Assembly: GCF_013374995.1 (NCBI RefSeq)
Contig: NZ_CP056030.1
Coordinates: 2,822,501 to 2,886,500 of the forward strand
Direction: 5' to 3'
Origin: Pseudomonas eucalypticola
Lineage (GTDB): Bacteria; Pseudomonadota; Gammaproteobacteria; Pseudomonadales; Pseudomonadaceae
DNA length: 64,000 nucleotides
In this document: piece after piece, positions 16,738 through 25,638 of the stretch
Layout: every line of letters begins with the position of its first letter
Numbering within the stretch: the stretch's first letter is position 1
The notes under the pieces: model-generated
Database searches by the model: none
The model's input: the letters and a program-made list of their open reading frames with translations, nothing else
Told to the model about the DNA's origin: nothing
Translations under genes and position numbers: made by a program

Positions 16738-16926
16738 CCCTCAGGCGTGTGCGACGTCTCCCCCCTGAACCGAATTTCATCCTGTGGCAACTTGACGCAC
16801 CCCCGTCAAAATTGCGCTAATCCCTTTTTTGACGTGAAAAGAGAAGCCGTCGCCCACCCTGTCACGCCCGCGCAGCTTGCGCGCGTCACAGTGGGTGGTG
16901 CGCCTTAGCCTATGACGGATAAAGAG
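16738..16926. promoter_or_regulatory. maeA upstream region with inverted repeats
   Basis: This gap holds TTGACG...CGTCAA (about 16791-16808), a six-base-arm inverted repeat, and a larger imperfect palindrome around 16853-16905 (CCCACCCTGTCACGC against GCGTCACAGTGGGTGG). The second lies just upstream of the malic enzyme start and could be an operator or leader structure. No established motif was recognised. Confidence 0.35.
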
Positions 16927-18624
16927 ATGAAAAACGTGCCGAACCAGTCCCGCCCACTCTACATCGCCTACGCCGGCCCTTCACTGCTGGAGATGCCGCT
17001 GCTCAACAAGGGCAGCGCCTTCACGCCTCAGGAGCGGATCGACTTCAACCTGATCGGCCTGCTGCCGCAGAATGTCGAGACCATCGAAGAACAGGTCGAC
17101 CGCGTGTACCGCCAGTACGAGCAGTGCGCCAGTGACCTGGACAAGCACATCTACCTGCGTTCGATCCAGGACAACAACGAGACCCTGTTCTTCCGCTTGC
17201 TGGAATCGCACCTGGACAAGATGCTGCCGATTATCTACACCCCCACCGTCGGCCAGGCTTGCCAGGAATTTTCCAAGATCTACCGCACGCACCGCGGCCT
17301 GTTCATTTCCTGGCCCGACCGCGACCGCATCGACGACATCCTGCGCAGCGCTACCAAGGACTCGGTGAAGATCATCGTGGTCACCGACAGCGAGCGCATC
17401 CTTGGCTTGGGCGACCAGGGCATCGGCGGCATGGGCATCCCTATCGGCAAGCTGTCGCTGTACACCGCCTGTGGCGGCATCAGCCCGGCCTACACGCTGC
17501 CGATCGTGCTGGACGTGGGCACCAACAACCAGGAACTGCTGGACGATCCGATGTACATGGGCTGGCGCCACCCGCGCGTGACCGGCCAGGAATATGCCGA
17601 GTTCATCGATCTGTTCATTCAGGCGGTCAAGCGCCGCTGGCCGGGCGTGCTGCTGCAGTTCGAGGACTTCGCCCAGACCAACGCCATGCCGTTGCTGGAG
17701 AAATACCGCGACGAACTGTGCTGCTTCAACGACGATATCCAGGGCACCGCTTCGGTGGCCGTGGGTACGCTGCTGGCGGCCTGCAAGGTCAAGAACCAGA
17801 AACTGGGCGAGCAGGTCGTGGCCTTCGTCGGTGCCGGTTCGGCCGGGTGCGGTATTGCCGAACACATCGTTGCCGCCATGCAACTGGAAGGGTTGTCGGA
17901 AAGCGAGGCGCGCCAGCGCATCTTCATGGTCGACCGTTTCGGCCTGCTGACCGATGACATGAGTGGCCTGCATGATTTCCAGATGCGCCTGGCGCACAAG
18001 GCCGGCGCTGTGCAAGGCTGGCAGCGTGACGACAATGGCATCGCGCTGCTGGAAGTGGTCAAGCAGGCGAAGCCGACCATCCTGATCGGTGTCTCGGGTC
18101 AGCGCGGCCTGTTCACCGAAGCGGTGGTGCGCCAGGTATACGCCCATTGCCCGACGCCGCTGATCATGCCGCTGTCCAACCCTACCTCGCGGGTCGAGGC
18201 CACCCCGGCCGATGTCCTGGCATGGACCGACGGCAACGCCCTGGTCGCCACCGGCAGCCCGTTCGCCCCCGTGGAAATCAATGGCCGCACGCTGCCGATC
18301 GCCCAGTGCAACAACGCCTATATCTTCCCGGGCATTGGCCTTGGGGTCGTGGCCGCCAAGGCCACGCGCATCACGGACGCCATGCTGATGGCCGCCTCCA
18401 ACGCCCTGGCCGAATGCTCCCCAGTGGTCACTGGTACCGGCGACGCGGTGCTGCCGCCGCTCAAGGATATCCAGGCGGTCAGCAAGAAGATCGCGGTGGC
18501 CGTGGCCAAGCAGGCCCAGGCCGATGGCGTGGCCCTGGAAACCCCGGAAGAACAGCTGTTGCAGGCCATCGAACGCAACTTCTGGTTCCCGCGCTACCGT
18601 TTCTATCGCCGTTCGGCGGTGTAA
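16927..18624 (+). CDS. maeA: NAD-dependent malic enzyme (MaeA/SfcA type)
   Basis: A 565-residue malic enzyme that oxidatively decarboxylates malate to pyruvate. It shows the family core [18 protein letters not shown], the [18 protein letters not shown] segment, the metal-binding [19 protein letters not shown] and the nucleotide loop [16 protein letters not shown]. The length of 565 equals E. coli MaeA when translation starts at 16927, which has GGATAAAGAG upstream; an in-frame ATG at 16912 has no such site. A hairpin terminator follows directly. Confidence 0.92.
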   Translation: MKNVPNQSRPLYIAYAGPSLLEMPLLNKGSAFTPQERIDFNLIGLLPQNVETIEEQVDRVYRQYEQCASDLDKHIYLRSIQDNNETLFFRLLESHLDKMLPIIYTPTVGQACQEFSKIYRTHRGLFISWPDRDRIDDILRSATKDSVKIIVVTDSERILGLGDQGIGGMGIPIGKLSLYTACGGISPAYTLPIVLDVGTNNQELLDDPMYMGWRHPRVTGQEYAEFIDLFIQAVKRRWPGVLLQFEDFAQTNAMPLLEKYRDELCCFNDDIQGTASVAVGTLLAACKVKNQKLGEQVVAFVGAGSAGCGIAEHIVAAMQLEGLSESEARQRIFMVDRFGLLTDDMSGLHDFQMRLAHKAGAVQGWQRDDNGIALLEVVKQAKPTILIGVSGQRGLFTEAVVRQVYAHCPTPLIMPLSNPTSRVEATPADVLAWTDGNALVATGSPFAPVEINGRTLPIAQCNNAYIFPGIGLGVVAAKATRITDAMLMAASNALAECSPVVTGTGDAVLPPLKDIQAVSKKIAVAVAKQAQADGVALETPEEQLLQAIERNFWFPRYRFYRRSAV

Positions 18625-18631
18625 TCAGCCG

Positions 18632-18672
18632 ACGGGCCTGCTCGCCAGGCCCGTTGCCCATCGCTTTTTTCC
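18632..18672 (+). terminator. Rho-independent terminator after maeA
   Basis: An 8-bp perfect stem, ACGGGCCT (18632-18639) with AGGCCCGT (18647-18654), has a 7-base loop and is followed after about 11 bases by a run of six T. This is a plausible intrinsic terminator, although the T-run is a little distant. Confidence 0.65.
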
Positions 18673-18719
18673 GCGGTTTCGCCTATTACTGTGTGACGTT
18701 CGTGACACAGGATGCCTGC

Positions 18720-20327
18720 GTGAACCCATCTGCCAAACACCCCCGGCGCTTCTCTCTGGTATGGCTGCTGCCCCTGGCCGCCGCCATCGCCGCCGTGCTG
18801 GTGCTGTCCGGGCATTTTCGCGGCCTGGGCCCGCGTATCACGGTCAGTTTCCAGACCGCCGAGGGGCTGGAAGTCGACCAGACCCCGGTGCTCTATAAAA
18901 GCGTGCCCATCGGCAAGGTGGTGGGTATCAGCATCGATAAGCGCCGTGACCGCGTGGACGTCGACCTCCAGCTACAAGCCGATGCCGGCGCGTTCGCTGA
19001 CAAGGGCACGCGCTTCTGGGTGGTGCGGCCGCGCATTGGCCTCAGCGAGATTTCCGGGGTCAAGACCCTGCTCACGGGCAGCTTCATCGGTGCGGACGCG
19101 GGCCACGCGGGCGAAACGGCCGAGCGTTTTCGCGGCCTGGAGCACCCGCCTGCCATCCGCTTTGGCGAGAAGGGCACGCGGTTTGTGCTGCATGCCGACA
19201 GCCTGAACTCATTGAACATCGGCTCGCCGGTGTATTACCGCCGGGTTCAGGTGGGCAGGGTGATCGGCAGTGGGTTGAGCCCCGAAGGCAAGGGCGTGGA
19301 TGTGACCGTGTTCATCGCCGCCCCCAACGACCGCTTCGTGACCCAGAACACCCGGTTCTGGAACGCCAGCGGCGTTGACATCAAGGTCGGGGTGGGCGGC
19401 CGTCAGGTCAATGTCGAATCCATGGCGTCGGTGCTCAACGGCGGGGTGGCGTTCCAGGCGCCGGCCTACCCGCCGGACTCACCCGTGGCCGAGGCCAACA
19501 GCCGCTTCGCCCTGTTCGACGAGCGTGACGACGCGTTGTCCCGGCCCGTGGGCTACGCGCGCTACCTGGTGATGCACTTCGATGATTCGACCCGTGGCCT
19601 GGCGGTAGGTGCGCCGGTAGAGTTCTTCGGCATCGACATTGGCCGGGTGGTGTCCGTGCAACTGGACTATGACCCCCAGCGCCAGTGGCTCAGCAGTCGG
19701 GTGGGCGCGGTGATCTACCCCAACCGCCTGGGCGCGGTGCACGAAAAACTGCACAAGGATCTGGGCCGCGATGACGAGTCCACCACGGCAATGCTGATGG
19801 GGCGCTTCATCGAGCACGGCCTGCGGGCCCAGGCGCGAGTGGGTAACCTGCTGACCGACCAGAAATATATTCAGCTGGGTTTCGTGCCGGGCGCACCGGC
19901 GGTACCGTTCGACTATGACGCGCGGCCTATCGAGGTGCCCACGGTCGCCGGCAGCTTCTCGGTGATGGAAGACCAGATCAAGCGCATCATGGCCATGGTG
20001 GGGCGTGTGCAGGCCAACGACCTGTCGCGCAACCTGACCCGCAGCCTGGAGCAATTGCCGTTGGTGGTGAACCAGGTGAACCAGCAAGTGGTGCCGCAGT
20101 TGCGCGATACGTTGCTGGAAGCGAACCAAACCTTGCAGGGGGTGGTCGATAGTGTCGCCGAGGGTTCGTCCCAACGGGACCAGGTGAACCAGACCGCCGC
20201 ACAGCTCAAGCAGGCTTCGCGCTCGGTGCAGGCACTGCTGGACCTATGGAACCGCTACCCGGAACTGTTCCTGCGCGGGCGCTCGGCCGAAGACCCGGCG
20301 GCGACCACGTCGCTGCCACGAAACTGA
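18720..20327 (+). CDS. MCE-domain intermembrane transport protein, PqiB-like
   Basis: A 535-residue protein with one N-terminal transmembrane helix (about residues 13-35) and three consecutive MCE domains. Each starts with a V-x-F-x-x-A-x-G-L-type strand: VSFQTAEGLEVDQTPVLYKSV, then FVLHADSLNSLNIGSPVYYR, then LVMHFDDSTRGLAVGAPVEF. A C-terminal coiled coil (about 430-520) completes the PqiB architecture. PqiB forms a periplasm-spanning lipid conduit between inner and outer membranes. Translation begins at a GTG. The usual membrane partner PqiA and lipoprotein PqiC are not adjacent. Confidence 0.83.
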   Translation: MNPSAKHPRRFSLVWLLPLAAAIAAVLVLSGHFRGLGPRITVSFQTAEGLEVDQTPVLYKSVPIGKVVGISIDKRRDRVDVDLQLQADAGAFADKGTRFWVVRPRIGLSEISGVKTLLTGSFIGADAGHAGETAERFRGLEHPPAIRFGEKGTRFVLHADSLNSLNIGSPVYYRRVQVGRVIGSGLSPEGKGVDVTVFIAAPNDRFVTQNTRFWNASGVDIKVGVGGRQVNVESMASVLNGGVAFQAPAYPPDSPVAEANSRFALFDERDDALSRPVGYARYLVMHFDDSTRGLAVGAPVEFFGIDIGRVVSVQLDYDPQRQWLSSRVGAVIYPNRLGAVHEKLHKDLGRDDESTTAMLMGRFIEHGLRAQARVGNLLTDQKYIQLGFVPGAPAVPFDYDARPIEVPTVAGSFSVMEDQIKRIMAMVGRVQANDLSRNLTRSLEQLPLVVNQVNQQVVPQLRDTLLEANQTLQGVVDSVAEGSSQRDQVNQTAAQLKQASRSVQALLDLWNRYPELFLRGRSAEDPAATTSLPRN

Positions 20328-20413
20328 CCGTTAATTTACGTTTTGCAGACGTTACCGGTGGTTTTTTAACCGATACTGAAGGTGCACGGGCCGAATGCCC
20401 CATGGAGCTCTAC

Positions 20414-20869
20414 ATGAAGAAAATCATCGCCGCCAGTTGTGCCTGCCTGATGCTGCTGACACCGCTGGCCAGCTTTGCCCAGCCGGGCCCCGACAACGGC
20501 GGCCCTGACCGCGGCCACGGTGGCCAACAGCAAGGTCGCCCACCGCAGGGCAATGGTGGCCACGGTGGCCCGCAGCAGGGTGGCCAGAACCGGCCGCCGC
20601 AGCAACATGGCGGCCCTCAGCGGCCCGGTGGACATGGCGGTGGCCAGGCGTACCACCCTCAGCCGAACATGCCGCGCCCCCATAGCGAATGGCACCGCGG
20701 TGGCTTCGCGCCGCCCCAGTACCGCGGCGACCGCTACTGGGTCACCGACTGGCGCGCCCGCCACCTGCGCCAACCGCCTCGTGACCACCGCTGGTTGTAC
20801 GTGAATGGCGACTACGTACTGGTGGCGATTGCCACAGGTGCGATCGTGCAAATCCTCAGCGGTTATTGA
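20414..20869 (+). CDS. RcnB-family periplasmic protein, Gly/His/Gln-rich
   Basis: A 151-residue secreted protein with a Sec signal peptide (MKKIIAASCACLMLLTPLASFA, cleavage about residue 22). A low-complexity region rich in Gly, Pro, Gln and His (about 25-85) follows, then a C-terminal RcnB-like domain (YWVTDWRARHLRQPPRDHRWLYVNGDYVLVAIATGAI). RcnB is a periplasmic nickel/cobalt homeostasis protein. The His-rich linker suggests metal binding, but no rcnA efflux gene is nearby. GGAG precedes the chosen ATG by eight bases. Confidence 0.8.
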   Translation: MKKIIAASCACLMLLTPLASFAQPGPDNGGPDRGHGGQQQGRPPQGNGGHGGPQQGGQNRPPQQHGGPQRPGGHGGGQAYHPQPNMPRPHSEWHRGGFAPPQYRGDRYWVTDWRARHLRQPPRDHRWLYVNGDYVLVAIATGAIVQILSGY

Positions 20870-20909
20870 CGTCCCTGCCAAGGCCGCCATGGCCTTGTGT
20901 GACCTGATG

Positions 20910-20938
20910 CCCGCTCGGGAAGCGAACTCCCGGGCGGG
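20910..20938. terminator. Bidirectional hairpin between convergent genes
   Basis: CCCGCTCGGGA (20910-20920) pairs with TCCCGGGCGGG (20928-20938), an 11-bp stem with one wobble or mismatch and a 7-base loop. It sits in the 76-bp gap between the RcnB-like gene and the convergent symporter. There is no T-run, so it may be a terminator or a REP-type palindrome. Confidence 0.55.
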
Positions 20939-20945
20939 ACTATCG

Positions 20946-22388
20946 TCAGCCGTTGGCCAGGGCGCCGTCGAAGGCGCGGCCACGTTTGTTCAAGGGTGGT
21001 AGCAACGAACCGATCACCATGCCCAGGGCACTGATCAGCAGCCCGGCCAGTTGCGGCGGCCACAGGTCGCCGTCATGGTGGGTCAGCTCCAGCAAGCCCC
21101 AGGACGTCAAGCCGAAGATGATCGCCGTGATAGCGCCCTGGTTGGTGGCGCGTTTCCAGAACAGTCCGGCGAACAAGGGCACCACGGCCGCCACCAGGGT
21201 CACTTTGTAGGCGTTGCCGACCATTTCATAAATGCTCGAATCCGAATACAGCGCGAACAGGCACGTCAAACCGGCACCCACGGCGATGGTGATACGCATC
21301 GCCAGCAGGAACTGGCGGTCGGTCATGTTCGGGCGCAGGCGCTTGAGCACGTTTTCAGTGAAGGTCACCGAAGGCGCCAGCAGGGTACCCGAAGCGGTGG
21401 ACATGATCGCCGACAGCAGGGCGCCAAAGAACATGATCTGGGCGAACAATGGGGTGCGCTCCATGATCAAGCGCGGCAGGATCATCTGCGCATCGCCGTC
21501 CAGCAGCTCGCTGACCATCTGCGGGTCGATCATCGACGCTGCGTAGGTCAGGAAGATCGGCAGCATGCAGAAGGTCAGGTAGCAGCACGCCCCGGCGATG
21601 GAGGCGCGCGAGGCGATCTTCTCGGTCTTGGCCGACATCACCCGGGCATACACGTCCTGCTGGGGAATGGAGCCGAACATCATGGTCACCGCGGCGCCCA
21701 GAAACGCCAGAATATCCTTGGCCGAGGTGCTGTGGACCATGGTGAACTTGCCGGCCTGGGCCGCATGCTCGATCACATGGGCAGGGCCGCCGGCCATGTT
21801 GCCCAGCAGCCAGGTCAGGTAGGCCAGGCCGCAGACGATGATCAGCATCTGCATGGAGTCGTTCATGGCCACCGACCACATGCCGCCGAACAGGGTGTAC
21901 ACCAGCACGATGAAGGTACCCAGCAGCATGCCTTGGGTGGTGCTGATGGCACCATCGGACAGCACGTTGAACACCACGCCCAGCGCGGTCAGCTGCGCGG
22001 CGATCCAGCCCAGGTACGAGCCGATGATCACCAGGCTGACGAACAGCTCCACCTTGGGCCCGTAGCGTTTGCGAAAGAAGTCGCCAATGGTGAGCATGTT
22101 CAGCCGGTACAGCGGCCGGCAGAACACCAGGCCCACCAGCATCAGGCAGCCGAATGAACCGAAGGGGTCTTCGATGATGCCGGAGAAGCCGTTCTTCATG
22201 AACGCGGCGGGAATGCCCAGCACGGCCTCGGAGCCGAACCAGGTCGCAAAGACCATGGCCGTGACCACCGGGAATGACATGCTGCGGCCGGCAGCCGCGA
22301 AGTCCTTGGAGTTTTTGACACGAGTGGAGGCGTAGAAACCTACACCTACGGTGATCAGCAGGTAAACCGCGACAAACCAGATCAGCAT
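20946..22388 (-). CDS. Sodium:solute symporter family transporter
   Basis: A 480-residue SSS-family permease with about 13 transmembrane segments. The opening MLIWFVAVYLLITVGVGFYA, the AGRSMSFPVVTAMVFATWFGSEAVLG segment and the GSIPQQDVYARVMSAK loop are characteristic of the family. FGALLSAIMSTASGTLLAPS carries the Na2-site Ser/Thr region of helix 8. Substrate cannot be assigned; proline, pantothenate and monocarboxylate members all share these features. GGAAGAAC precedes the start at 22388. Confidence 0.85.
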   Translation of the reverse strand: MLIWFVAVYLLITVGVGFYASTRVKNSKDFAAAGRSMSFPVVTAMVFATWFGSEAVLGIPAAFMKNGFSGIIEDPFGSFGCLMLVGLVFCRPLYRLNMLTIGDFFRKRYGPKVELFVSLVIIGSYLGWIAAQLTALGVVFNVLSDGAISTTQGMLLGTFIVLVYTLFGGMWSVAMNDSMQMLIIVCGLAYLTWLLGNMAGGPAHVIEHAAQAGKFTMVHSTSAKDILAFLGAAVTMMFGSIPQQDVYARVMSAKTEKIASRASIAGACCYLTFCMLPIFLTYAASMIDPQMVSELLDGDAQMILPRLIMERTPLFAQIMFFGALLSAIMSTASGTLLAPSVTFTENVLKRLRPNMTDRQFLLAMRITIAVGAGLTCLFALYSDSSIYEMVGNAYKVTLVAAVVPLFAGLFWKRATNQGAITAIIFGLTSWGLLELTHHDGDLWPPQLAGLLISALGMVIGSLLPPLNKRGRAFDGALANG

Positions 22389-22772
22389 GTGTTCTTCCCG
22401 TTCGCACGCCTGGCCTGGCCAGGGTCGAGCCCTGGGCGCAAGGGGCGTTGCGCTAGACAATTGTTTTTTTTGGACGCGTACGGGGCGCTCAGGCGGGACG
22501 GGGCAACCTGGGCAGGTTGGCTGGCGGCCCGGTGATCTCCGGTACAACGGGTCGGCAGTGTGCCAAACACGTCAAATATGTCAAACATTTACAGCGCTTT
22601 GCGTGCAAAATAAACCGCGGGCATTCCGCTGAAACGTTGTAACTGCCTGATATTAGTCGGTTTATGCCTAAGGGTGATAAATGAGCTTCGTCAAGAATTA
22701 TGAACCGCGAGGGGCTTGACCCTACCAACACCCAGCGCGAAGAATGGGAGACTGGATCAGCAGGGATTTCCC
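22389..22772. promoter_or_regulatory. Intergenic region with tandem 9-bp repeats, no gene
   Basis: This is a 384-bp divergent gap between the symporter and the DUF2784 gene. At 22562-22588 it contains three head-to-tail 9-mers, GCCAAACAC, GTCAAATAT and GTCAAACAT, in A/T-rich surroundings. Phased repeats of this kind often bind a regulator. No convincing coding frame is present. Confidence 0.4.
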
Positions 22773-23156
22773 ATGATTTACCGCGTGGCTGCCGATGGAC
22801 TGGTACTGTTCCATGGCCTGTTCATTATTTTTGTACTGCTGGGTGGGCTCTGGGTGCTCAAGTGGCACGCTGTGGCGTGGCTGCATGTGCCGGCGGCGGT
22901 GTGGGGCGTGGCGGTGGAGGTGTTTCACCTGGCCTGTCCGCTGACATACTGGGAGAACCTGTTGCGGCTCATGGCCGGGCAGCAGGGGTATGCCGGTGGT
23001 TATGTGGAGCATTACCTGTTGCCAGTGATCTACCCGGCCGGGCTCACGGCGGGTATCCAGCTGGTGCTGGGCAGCGTGGTGCTGCTGATCAATGGCACGG
23101 TCTACTGGCGGTTGTATCGCCAATGGCGCGGTGGAGTGAGGCAGGCTATTCCTTGA
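22773..23156 (+). CDS. DUF2784 family membrane protein
   Basis: A 127-residue protein with four predicted transmembrane helices. It opens [25 protein letters not shown] and continues with [27 protein letters not shown], a good match to the DUF2784 signature. Function is unknown. The start at 22773 follows AGGGA. Its last codons overlap the end of the convergent oxaloacetate decarboxylase-like gene by 11 bases. Confidence 0.8.
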   Translation: MIYRVAADGLVLFHGLFIIFVLLGGLWVLKWHAVAWLHVPAAVWGVAVEVFHLACPLTYWENLLRLMAGQQGYAGGYVEHYLLPVIYPAGLTAGIQLVLGSVVLLINGTVYWRLYRQWRGGVRQAIP

Positions 23157-24015
23157 CGTCCATGAACTCGCGCGCCCAGACAATGTAGCTTTCGGGCAGG
23201 GTATAGGTGTGGGTCAGTTCGGTGGCACTCAGGTTCTGGGTGCTGCGGGTCAGTTTGCGTTGTTCACGCAGGGAATCGTAGGTGGCCTTGATGGCGGCGA
23301 AATACGCGCCGTGACCATCCACGCTGATGCGCACGCCCAGTTTCGCCAGCCGCTCGTCATCCTGCAGCGCGGGGTTGCCGTAAGTGACCAGCATCAGCGG
23401 TACGCTGAGGTGCTGGGCGATCTCTTCCAGGTGCTCGAAATCACGTACACCCACCATGCAGATGCCGTCGGCGCCCGCTTCCTGGTAGGCCTTGGTACGG
23501 GCAATGACGTCTTCAGTAGACAGCACGCCGGCATGGGTGCGGGCGATGATGGTCAGTTCCGGGTCGACCCGCGCTTCCAGCGCGGCCTTGATCTTGCCGA
23601 TGCCTTCGGCCACCGAGATCAGGTCGGTGGACTTGCGGCCGAACTGGGCTGGCAGCAGGGTGTCCTCGATGGTCAGCGCGGCGACGCCGGCGCGCTCCAG
23701 CTCTGCCACTGTGCGCATCACGTTCAGGGCGTTGCCGTAGCCGTGGTCGGCGTCGGCGATGAATGGCAGCTGGGCCACGCGGCCGATGCGGGTGGCCTGC
23801 TCGACGAACTCGCTCAGGGTAATCAGGGCGAAGTCAGGGGCGCCCAGCACCTGCAGCGAGGCGACGGAACCGCCGAGGATGCCGACCTCAAAGCCCAGGT
23901 CGGCGGCGATGCGCGCTGACATGGGGTCGAAGACGGAGGCTGTGTGGAAGCAGGCATTGGAGGCGAGCAGTTGCCGAAACGCACGACGCAAACCTTGGTG
24001 GGAAATTCTGGGCAT
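23146..24015 (-). CDS. Oxaloacetate decarboxylase-like protein (PEP mutase/isocitrate lyase superfamily)
   Basis: A 289-residue member of the isocitrate lyase/PEP mutase superfamily. It strongly resembles the Pseudomonas oxaloacetate decarboxylase group typified by PA4872: similar length, the [17 protein letters not shown] loop, the metal-site [24 protein letters not shown] and the histidine in [12 protein letters not shown] that is characteristic of that group. It lacks the KRCGH of true lyases such as the PrpB at 11.5 kb. It would decarboxylate oxaloacetate to pyruvate. No operon partners are evident. Confidence 0.83.
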   Translation of the reverse strand: MPRISHQGLRRAFRQLLASNACFHTASVFDPMSARIAADLGFEVGILGGSVASLQVLGAPDFALITLSEFVEQATRIGRVAQLPFIADADHGYGNALNVMRTVAELERAGVAALTIEDTLLPAQFGRKSTDLISVAEGIGKIKAALEARVDPELTIIARTHAGVLSTEDVIARTKAYQEAGADGICMVGVRDFEHLEEIAQHLSVPLMLVTYGNPALQDDERLAKLGVRISVDGHGAYFAAIKATYDSLREQRKLTRSTQNLSATELTHTYTLPESYIVWAREFMDVKE

Positions 24016-24258
24016 GACCGCTCCTCAATGTGGCATGAATCGGTGGTACCTTGCGGGCCGATAGGAAAATGGTGGGAGACTATCACAGGCGCCCCGGCCA
24101 TTGATGTCGTTTTCGCATCACTCGATGCGTGGACGTTATCAGCAGCTTAAACGTTTCAGGCGTAGAAAGTCCCCGACCACTGGTTGGCGATTATACAGCG
24201 TGGGATCAAGGACTTGGGAGTTTCCGCGCCAGGCTTGCGCGCCAATGACGGGCCGGTT

Positions 24259-24280
24259 GCCGAGCAGGCGAGGGCTCGGC
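24259..24280. terminator. Small perfect hairpin downstream of the DUF305 gene
   Basis: GCCGAGC and GCTCGGC form a 7-bp perfect stem with an 8-base loop, 21 bases past the DUF305 stop on the minus strand. No T-run follows, so terminator function is weakly supported. The rest of the 286-bp gap (24016-24301) holds nothing recognisable. Confidence 0.35.
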
Positions 24281-24301
24281 GAGGGGCGGCCGCCGACTGG
24301 T

Positions 24302-24628
24302 TTACTTCGGCTGCTTGGCCAGCCAGGCCTTCATTTGCGCAATCTCGGCATCCTGGGCCTTGATGATGGCTTCGGCCAGCTTGCGGATTTCCGGGTCTTT
24401 GCCGTACTTGAGTTCGGTCTTCGCCATGTCCACGGCGCCCTGGTGGTGCGGCAGCATACCCTGCACGAACAGCACGTCCGGGTTGTCGCTGGTGCTTTCC
24501 ATGTTCATGTCCGCCGACATGCCATGGGCGGCGTGCTGGTATTCGGCCTTCATGGCCTCGGTGGTGTCGGCGGCGTAGGCGGCACTGCACAGGCCGGCGG
24601 CGAGGATGAAGCTCAAGAGTCGGGTCAT
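24302..24628 (-). CDS. DUF305 domain protein, periplasmic
   Basis: A 108-residue exported protein with a Sec signal (MTRLLSFILAAGLCSAAYA, cleavage about residue 19-20). It carries the DUF305 metal-binding-like motif FVQGMLPHHQGAVDMAK and the later IIKAQDAEIAQMKAWL helix. DUF305 proteins are often encoded near copper or other metal-handling genes; the His-His and Met-rich HGMSADMNM stretch fits a ferritin-like metal-binding role, which is inferred. AGGAG lies seven bases before the start. Confidence 0.82.
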   Translation of the reverse strand: MTRLLSFILAAGLCSAAYAADTTEAMKAEYQHAAHGMSADMNMESTSDNPDVLFVQGMLPHHQGAVDMAKTELKYGKDPEIRKLAEAIIKAQDAEIAQMKAWLAKQPK

Positions 24629-24798
24629 GGAAGTGCTCCTGCTGATGAAGAGGGAAAGGGTAGACCTTGCCACGAGGGGAAGGTCAAGCCGTGAGGGTTC
24701 TTTGACCCACTACCAACGTTTTTTTAACTCATGCCTCAGCACACTTCGCGCCAACTCCCGCCGTGGTGGCGGGGTGGACACCTCAAGAGTGCTGCCGC

Positions 24799-25548
24799 AT
24801 GAATAAACTTCCTCAGATAACCCTGGCGTTCTGGATCATGAAGATCTGCGCCACCACCCTCGGCGAAACCGCGGGTGACCTGTTGTCGATGACCCTGGAC
24901 GTGGGTTACGCACTGAGTTCGCTGATCCTCATCAGTGCCTTTGCCGTCACGCTGGGCGGGCAGCTGGCAAGCAAACGCTACCACCCGGCCCTGTACTGGC
25001 TGGTGATTCTATCCACCAGCACCGCCGGGACCACCCTTTCAGACTTCATGGACCGCACGCTGGGCCTGGGGTACGCGGCCGGCTCAGCCATTCTGATCAC
25101 TGTGTTGCTGGCGCTGTTCAGCGTCTGGTACCTCACGGAAAAGTCGTTGTCGGTTGACCGGGTCACCACGCGCCGCGCCGAACTGTTTTACTGGTTCGCC
25201 ATTCTGTTCTCCAACACGCTGGGTACCGCCTTGGGCGACTTCCTGGCCGACGATTCGGGCCTGGGGTTTGCCGGTGGCGCGCTGTTGATTGGCAGCGCCA
25301 TCGTCGCGGTGGTACTGCTCAACCGCTTCACCCGCCTCAGTGGCGTGCTGTTGTTCTGGGTAGCCTTTGTCCTGACGCGGCCATTCGGGGCGACGTTGGG
25401 CGACGTGCTGACCAAACCTCACGCCAAAGGTGGCCTGGACTTCGGTACCGTCGGATCCTCGATGGTGTTGCTCGCGGTGCTGGTGGCGCTGGTGGTAGCG
25501 GCCATGCTCCGCAAGCGGCCTGAGCGCACTGTTTACGAACCGGCCTGA
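24799..25548 (+). CDS. COG4705-type membrane protein built of four repeats
   Basis: A 249-residue inner-membrane protein of unknown function with about eight hydrophobic segments. The sequence is four copies of one unit, each with a G-x-x-x-x-D core: LGETAGD, AGTTLSD, LGTALGD and FGATLGD. Each core is followed by a loop containing G-(Y/F)-(A/G) and then a hydrophobic helix. Intramembrane Gly and Asp in every repeat suggest a four-fold pore or ion site; this is inference. The start ATG at 24799 has only a weak upstream AAGAG. It is divergent from the DUF305 gene 170 bp away. Confidence 0.75.
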   Translation: MNKLPQITLAFWIMKICATTLGETAGDLLSMTLDVGYALSSLILISAFAVTLGGQLASKRYHPALYWLVILSTSTAGTTLSDFMDRTLGLGYAAGSAILITVLLALFSVWYLTEKSLSVDRVTTRRAELFYWFAILFSNTLGTALGDFLADDSGLGFAGGALLIGSAIVAVVLLNRFTRLSGVLLFWVAFVLTRPFGATLGDVLTKPHAKGGLDFGTVGSSMVLLAVLVALVVAAMLRKRPERTVYEPA

Positions 25549-25638
25549 CGGCGGTGACCAGCATCGCAGGGGACAATCGGGCGCGGCGACGGTCGCATGT
25601 GTAACCCTTGCGAACACTGGCCACACGAGTACCCGGCA

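Noticed and set aside
23146..24015. Second methylisocitrate lyase
   Set aside because: The superfamily fold is present, but KRCGH is missing and the features match the oxaloacetate decarboxylase group instead.
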